Positions 62,501 through 64,000 of a DNA stretch of 64,000 nt are shown piece after piece. Position 1 is the stretch's first letter. Each line of letters begins with the position of its first letter. This DNA is from Paenibacillus sophorae. GTDB lineage: Bacteria; Bacillota; Bacilli; Paenibacillales; Paenibacillaceae. Below the pieces are notes generated by a model that made no database searches, was not told the origin of the DNA, and was given only the letters and a program-made list of their open reading frames with translations. Location: NCBI RefSeq assembly GCF_018966525.1, contig NZ_CP076607.1, forward strand, positions 1,054,001-1,118,000. The letters are read 5' to 3'. The position numbers were made by a program, and so were the translations under genes.

Positions 62501-64000
62501 CTGTGAATGATTCCCGGGATTTGGCCTATGTGATCTACACCTCCGGTTCCACGGGCCAGCCTAAAGGGGTTATGGTTGAACACCGTAATGTTGTCAGATT
62601 AGTCAAGAATAACAATTTCGTGGCATGGGACGCCCATGATCATCTTCTACAGACCGGAGCCTTAACATTTGATGCTTCGACGTTCGAAATTTGGGGAGCG
62701 TTATTGAATGGACTGACTTTATATATCGTGGATGACCATGTATTGCTGGACGCTCGGCGGTTGGGCCAGTACCTGTCCGATTATGAAATCTCACTGATGT
62801 GGCTCAGCTCACCCTTGTTCAACCAATTATCCCAAGAGAATCCATCGATGTTCGCCCCTTTAAAAAGCTTGATTGTAGGCGGAGATGCTCTATCGAGCAA
62901 ACATGTCAATACGGTTAGAAGAGCATGTCCCGGCTTAACCATAATTAACGGTTACGGGCCTACCGAGAATACAACGTTTACCACAAATTTTGTCATCAAT
63001 AGGGAGTATACACAATCTATTCCGATCGGTAGACCTACAAACAATACTACAGTTTACATTCTGGATAGAGACAGGCAGCTGAGCCTTTTGGGCGTTCCCG
63101 GGGAACTCTATACCGGTGGTGACGGGGTGGCTAGAGGGTATATCAATGATCCGGCCCAAACTGCGGAGAAATTCATCAGTGATCCTTTTAAACAGGGCGG
63201 CAGACTGTATCGGACCGGAGATATCGTACGCTGGAACGGCCAAGGCTGCATGGAGTATATCGGAAGAGTCGATAATCAGGTGAAGATACGCGGGTTCAGA
63301 ATTGAACGTGAAGAGATTGTCAACACCATTCTGGCTTCCGGGATGGCAAAGGATTGTGTGGTGGTTGTAAAAACCGATCCAAGCGGCCACAAACGCTTAA
63401 TAGCTTATGCTGTTCCAGCTTCTAGCGAAGTGACAGGTCTAACCCTAAAGCACGGGTTGAAAAATATTCTGCCCGATTATATGATTCCAGGATGTATTGT
63501 AATGCTTAATTGCATACCGCTTCTTAATAACGGCAAGGTTGATTATAAGTCTTTGCCTGAGCCTAACGGCACTGAAGAGACGGATGAGGATTTCTTGGAA
63601 CCAAGAAATGAAGTTGAGAAAGACATCGTGGAGATCTACCGGGAAGTCATGGGCCTGCCAAAAGTCAGTTTGCTGGATTCGTTCTTCGAGCTTGGCGGTG
63701 ATTCGCTGCTCAGTATTAAAGTAGTTTCAAGGCTCAGAGAAAAAGGATATAAGGTAGACCCCAAAACCATATTTATGTCCTCGACGCCGGAGGCTCTGGC
63801 TGAAATCGTTGCAATGCGTGAGGAAGTTGCAGTGGTCAAACAAAGAAGTCCTGAAGATTATCTGATCCCCTTAAATTCCAACAGACATGAGGGGATAGGC
63901 CTGATCCTGGCCCCTCCGGCGGGAGGAACGGTCATGGGCTACATTCAGCTTGCGCAGGAACTGGATTGCCCGGTATACGCTTTGCAAAGTCCGGGGCTAT
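56524..64000 (+). CDS. NRPS 2, CesB/Vlm2-like: (A-sub fragment)-A-KR-T-C-A(Val)-T-TE, 3' partial
   Basis: Open to the right edge (2492 codons seen). AAGGGGG lies before the ATG; it is in frame with NRPS 1 across the TAG. Residues 1-110 form an A-sub-like piece (RITNLVRINGKRV = A8; LSDGKVDKELL = A10) that completes the fragment ending NRPS 1. Next come the first half of a pseudo-A-sub (~112-155) and A4, with YTSGSTGMPKG (~353), GMSETCSG (~510), NTGDQGF and KTNIGKIQ, again with no Asp in the amino-binding position. KR has SGGLGGIG (~978) and YSAAN (~1145), followed by the second pseudo-A-sub half (~1245-1297). T3 Ser1343 and C HHIISDG (~1534) follow. A5 reads D-A-F-W-I-G-G-T-F, the Val code. 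T4 Ser2394. The start of a thioesterase domain (LILAPPAGG, ~2460) is cut by the edge. Confidence 0.92.
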   Translation, partial: MKYSNSRITNLVRINGKRVDLSQLEKEWNKHPSVKQCAVIAIQGDASELQLAVFVTAQEQLDCNRIYSEINLPEGTLSKVFIQLSALPLLSDGKVDKELLSMYAANHTMDLQVWEEEIKSIPNIRSAAVVIEEVLKEIEYVHIDDLLDIDHTRAYRSFPLDVELEETSIAEAGSLPPAIIYGGSQKMDRNEPVTLVDILVRAVLNYPDKGIYYIDEEGEKTFQSYRELLSQAKRVLTGLKQSGLNPKDKVVFQLEERTDFIPAFWGCILGGYIPVPVTVPRSFTESKADLNTLEYIVSALEHPYIITNAKRYDEVRNLLGSAVQAYNVMKIDDLKQYPLSEAIYRPSPEDLTIILYTSGSTGMPKGVMQTHQTIISRERGTTLLNQFTADEVSVNWMPLEHVGGIVMFHIKEMYLGCTQIQVHTNYILTEPLRWLDLMDQYKATLTWAPNFAYSLVAERLETSYAQSWDLSAMRFILNAGEAITAKSCKKFLTKLHKYGLRSNAMFPAWGMSETCSGVIYSDHFNAEPHTGIHMLDTNSLSGVLKMTDRIHEGITFTQLGRTIPGVNVRIVNSKNELLHEGEIGLIQIQGGTTTPGYYNNPDENEKAFTPDGWFNTGDQGFIYGGSLTITGRLKDLLIINGVNYSNAELEGLVEEIDGISLSFTAVCAIRENDSDTDKIAIFFVSELQHHEEKLNQVKKVRKKISDALGLKVDYIIPVTRDDIPKTNIGKIQRSKLAAQFKAGVFKQPLKEVDVFEKSERTLPNWFFEKKWSAVQPGAGVSDLKGRLFLIIDDGNHASVAEAVIEQGGEVQRFSSGESLAALERLPTDILYFVNSGFAGERLSRTEIDDYNREGIFGLLRLIQSLSRLDVQRIQLYVVTKNSQHCLDEPCLNYADAIVQGFLKSASLENPWLTYSHIDFDFRDEVISGLMEELKIGKLEDEVAYRQGKRYIPLLFQTDIQQVNKQAVNLKTEGMYLISGGLGGIGVEVIKELSDKFALKFIVIGRTDLNAGEETKRLDSAADPISYRIRAFQELESKNVDFLYVHGDITDVTFLKKTIDLGRRKWGKPLAGVLHLAGEGNLEQHWKHAEYRWIHAATEDTYKNMFTAKVYGTLALHEALKDDPEALLVLFSSVNGYFGASTFSAYSAANSFMDQFSVYRARNGYPNTYCFSWSQWDNIGMSFNNPTNDAAGSKGFMPLSVKQGVYSLLYGLSGPIPHLFVGLDRNQRQIRNALGFAKGTEIRPSIYYTLNENEASPQAIREKLASIEAADGCRLIDLLDMPETADGRIDYTKLNAVQNKRQSGVGQEEPMSATEAVIASIFKEILQVGRVNRNDSFFELGGHSLKATQVLSRIQNELQVKLPVQTIFQYHTVKNIAKIIDDKRKLYQTEVIDIPRLPVQEYYELSHAQKRVYILTRMDSQSNNYNILGMWRLTGALQAEVLRQALQLIVDRNQSLRAAFVMVDGNPVQKIKPSAELAYHFIDLSELGEAEQEKATQEIASQEAERNYNLETGPLMAVSLLKTAAQEHLLLIAQHHIISDGWSLGLLVKELGASYQLLMQGGIPEAEVEQPTTTDYFTWHNQNVERNHHSRKYWLNQLSGELPILELPLDFPRPAMQTYHGDTKHLTIHPSLTRQLEKLSQAHGTSLFMTLLAAFKVLLYKLTGHRDIIVGSPIAGRNHKVTEKMIGMFVNTIAFRTQLASEETFVKFLEKVKHTALAGYEHQDYPFDRLVDEIHPERDVSRTPIFQVMMGLLNLPLDLQLQDLQIQEIIREHKVAKFDLTLHVFERNQALSIYFEYNTDLFRLETIRRFMKYYEHLLEAICRNPTTRISEIDLLDWAEREYLIHNLNQTQVAYPGGKTIQELFEEQVNRHPQKTAVSFKGQELTYTGLNEKANVISNILRGLDVRRDDVVGIMVDRSIEAITGILGILKAGGAYLPIDPKYPAERITHMLEASNVKVLLVTRAYEGETDNAIHTIHIDDKSLYEQGHIESPHPVNDSRDLAYVIYTSGSTGQPKGVMVEHRNVVRLVKNNNFVAWDAHDHLLQTGALTFDASTFEIWGALLNGLTLYIVDDHVLLDARRLGQYLSDYEISLMWLSSPLFNQLSQENPSMFAPLKSLIVGGDALSSKHVNTVRRACPGLTIINGYGPTENTTFTTNFVINREYTQSIPIGRPTNNTTVYILDRDRQLSLLGVPGELYTGGDGVARGYINDPAQTAEKFISDPFKQGGRLYRTGDIVRWNGQGCMEYIGRVDNQVKIRGFRIEREEIVNTILASGMAKDCVVVVKTDPSGHKRLIAYAVPASSEVTGLTLKHGLKNILPDYMIPGCIVMLNCIPLLNNGKVDYKSLPEPNGTEETDEDFLEPRNEVEKDIVEIYREVMGLPKVSLLDSFFELGGDSLLSIKVVSRLREKGYKVDPKTIFMSSTPEALAEIVAMREEVAVVKQRSPEDYLIPLNSNRHEGIGLILAPPAGGTVMGYIQLAQELDCPVYALQSPGL

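Overview
The window reads as a chromosomal segment of a Paenibacillus-like member of the Bacillales. The gene set is Firmicute: ComQ/ComX, SLH-domain surface protein, SdaAA/SdaAB, CcdC, YwbE, YezD and a T-box in front of serS. Strong AGGAGG ribosome sites, frequent GTG/TTG starts and fairly high GC fit as well. From about 41,640 to the right edge the base composition becomes clearly AT-richer, which suggests an acquired island. No rRNA, tRNA or CRISPR array was seen.

Left to right: (1) 2-3663: 3' part of a sensor kinase followed by an ABC ATPase and two permeases, laid out like a peptide-antibiotic sensing/protection module. (2) 3776-8140: a metal-efflux region with a SmtB/CzrA-type repressor and a CadA-type P-ATPase whose promoter carries a matching operator; a PadR repressor/CPBP protease pair lies between them. 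(3) 8181-11632: ldh, ccdC, a GlsB-type membrane protein and a 6-phosphogluconolactonase-type propeller. (4) 11758-12904: a ComQ-like prenyltransferase and a ComX-like pheromone precursor without ComP/ComA. (5) 12724-15240: a membrane-anchored alpha/beta hydrolase. (6) 15432-18980: a sulfate uptake operon (sbp-cysT-cysW-yezD) behind a palindromic operator and a structured leader. (7) 19006-34843: housekeeping and small genes, among them DUF421, NAD(P)HX repair, GNATs, serine dehydratase, an HNH protein, AAC(3), an SLH-anchored 5'-nucleotidase and T-box-controlled serS. (8) 35430-36826: an IS3-family element with a frameshifted orfB. (9) 37212-41384: an FMN reductase, a chemotaxis receptor with a disrupted stop, and a Gfo/Idh/MocA oxidoreductase.

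(10) 41,628-64,000 is the most interesting part. A divergent GHKL kinase/LytTR regulator pair faces an operon of ABC ATPase, ABC permease, type II thioesterase and two giant NRPSs. The domain order is A-KR-T / C-A-T-E / C-[A]-A-KR-T / C-A-T-TE, the order I know from cereulide (CesA/CesB) and valinomycin (Vlm1/Vlm2) synthetases. The transporter and thioesterase genes also have counterparts in the ces cluster. The last adenylation domain reads the Val code D-A-F-W-I-G-G-T-F. The two A-KR modules lack the Asp that binds an alpha-amino group and are flanked by the two halves of a split pseudo-A-sub domain, as in keto-acid modules. The likely product is a macrocyclic depsipeptide of alternating hydroxy and amino acids, i.e. 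a cereulide-like potassium ionophore. A novel point is that a vestigial adenylation domain after the third C domain is cut in two between motifs A7 and A8 by an in-frame TAG, and that cut is the boundary between the two synthetases. The thioesterase domain of the second protein runs off the right edge.
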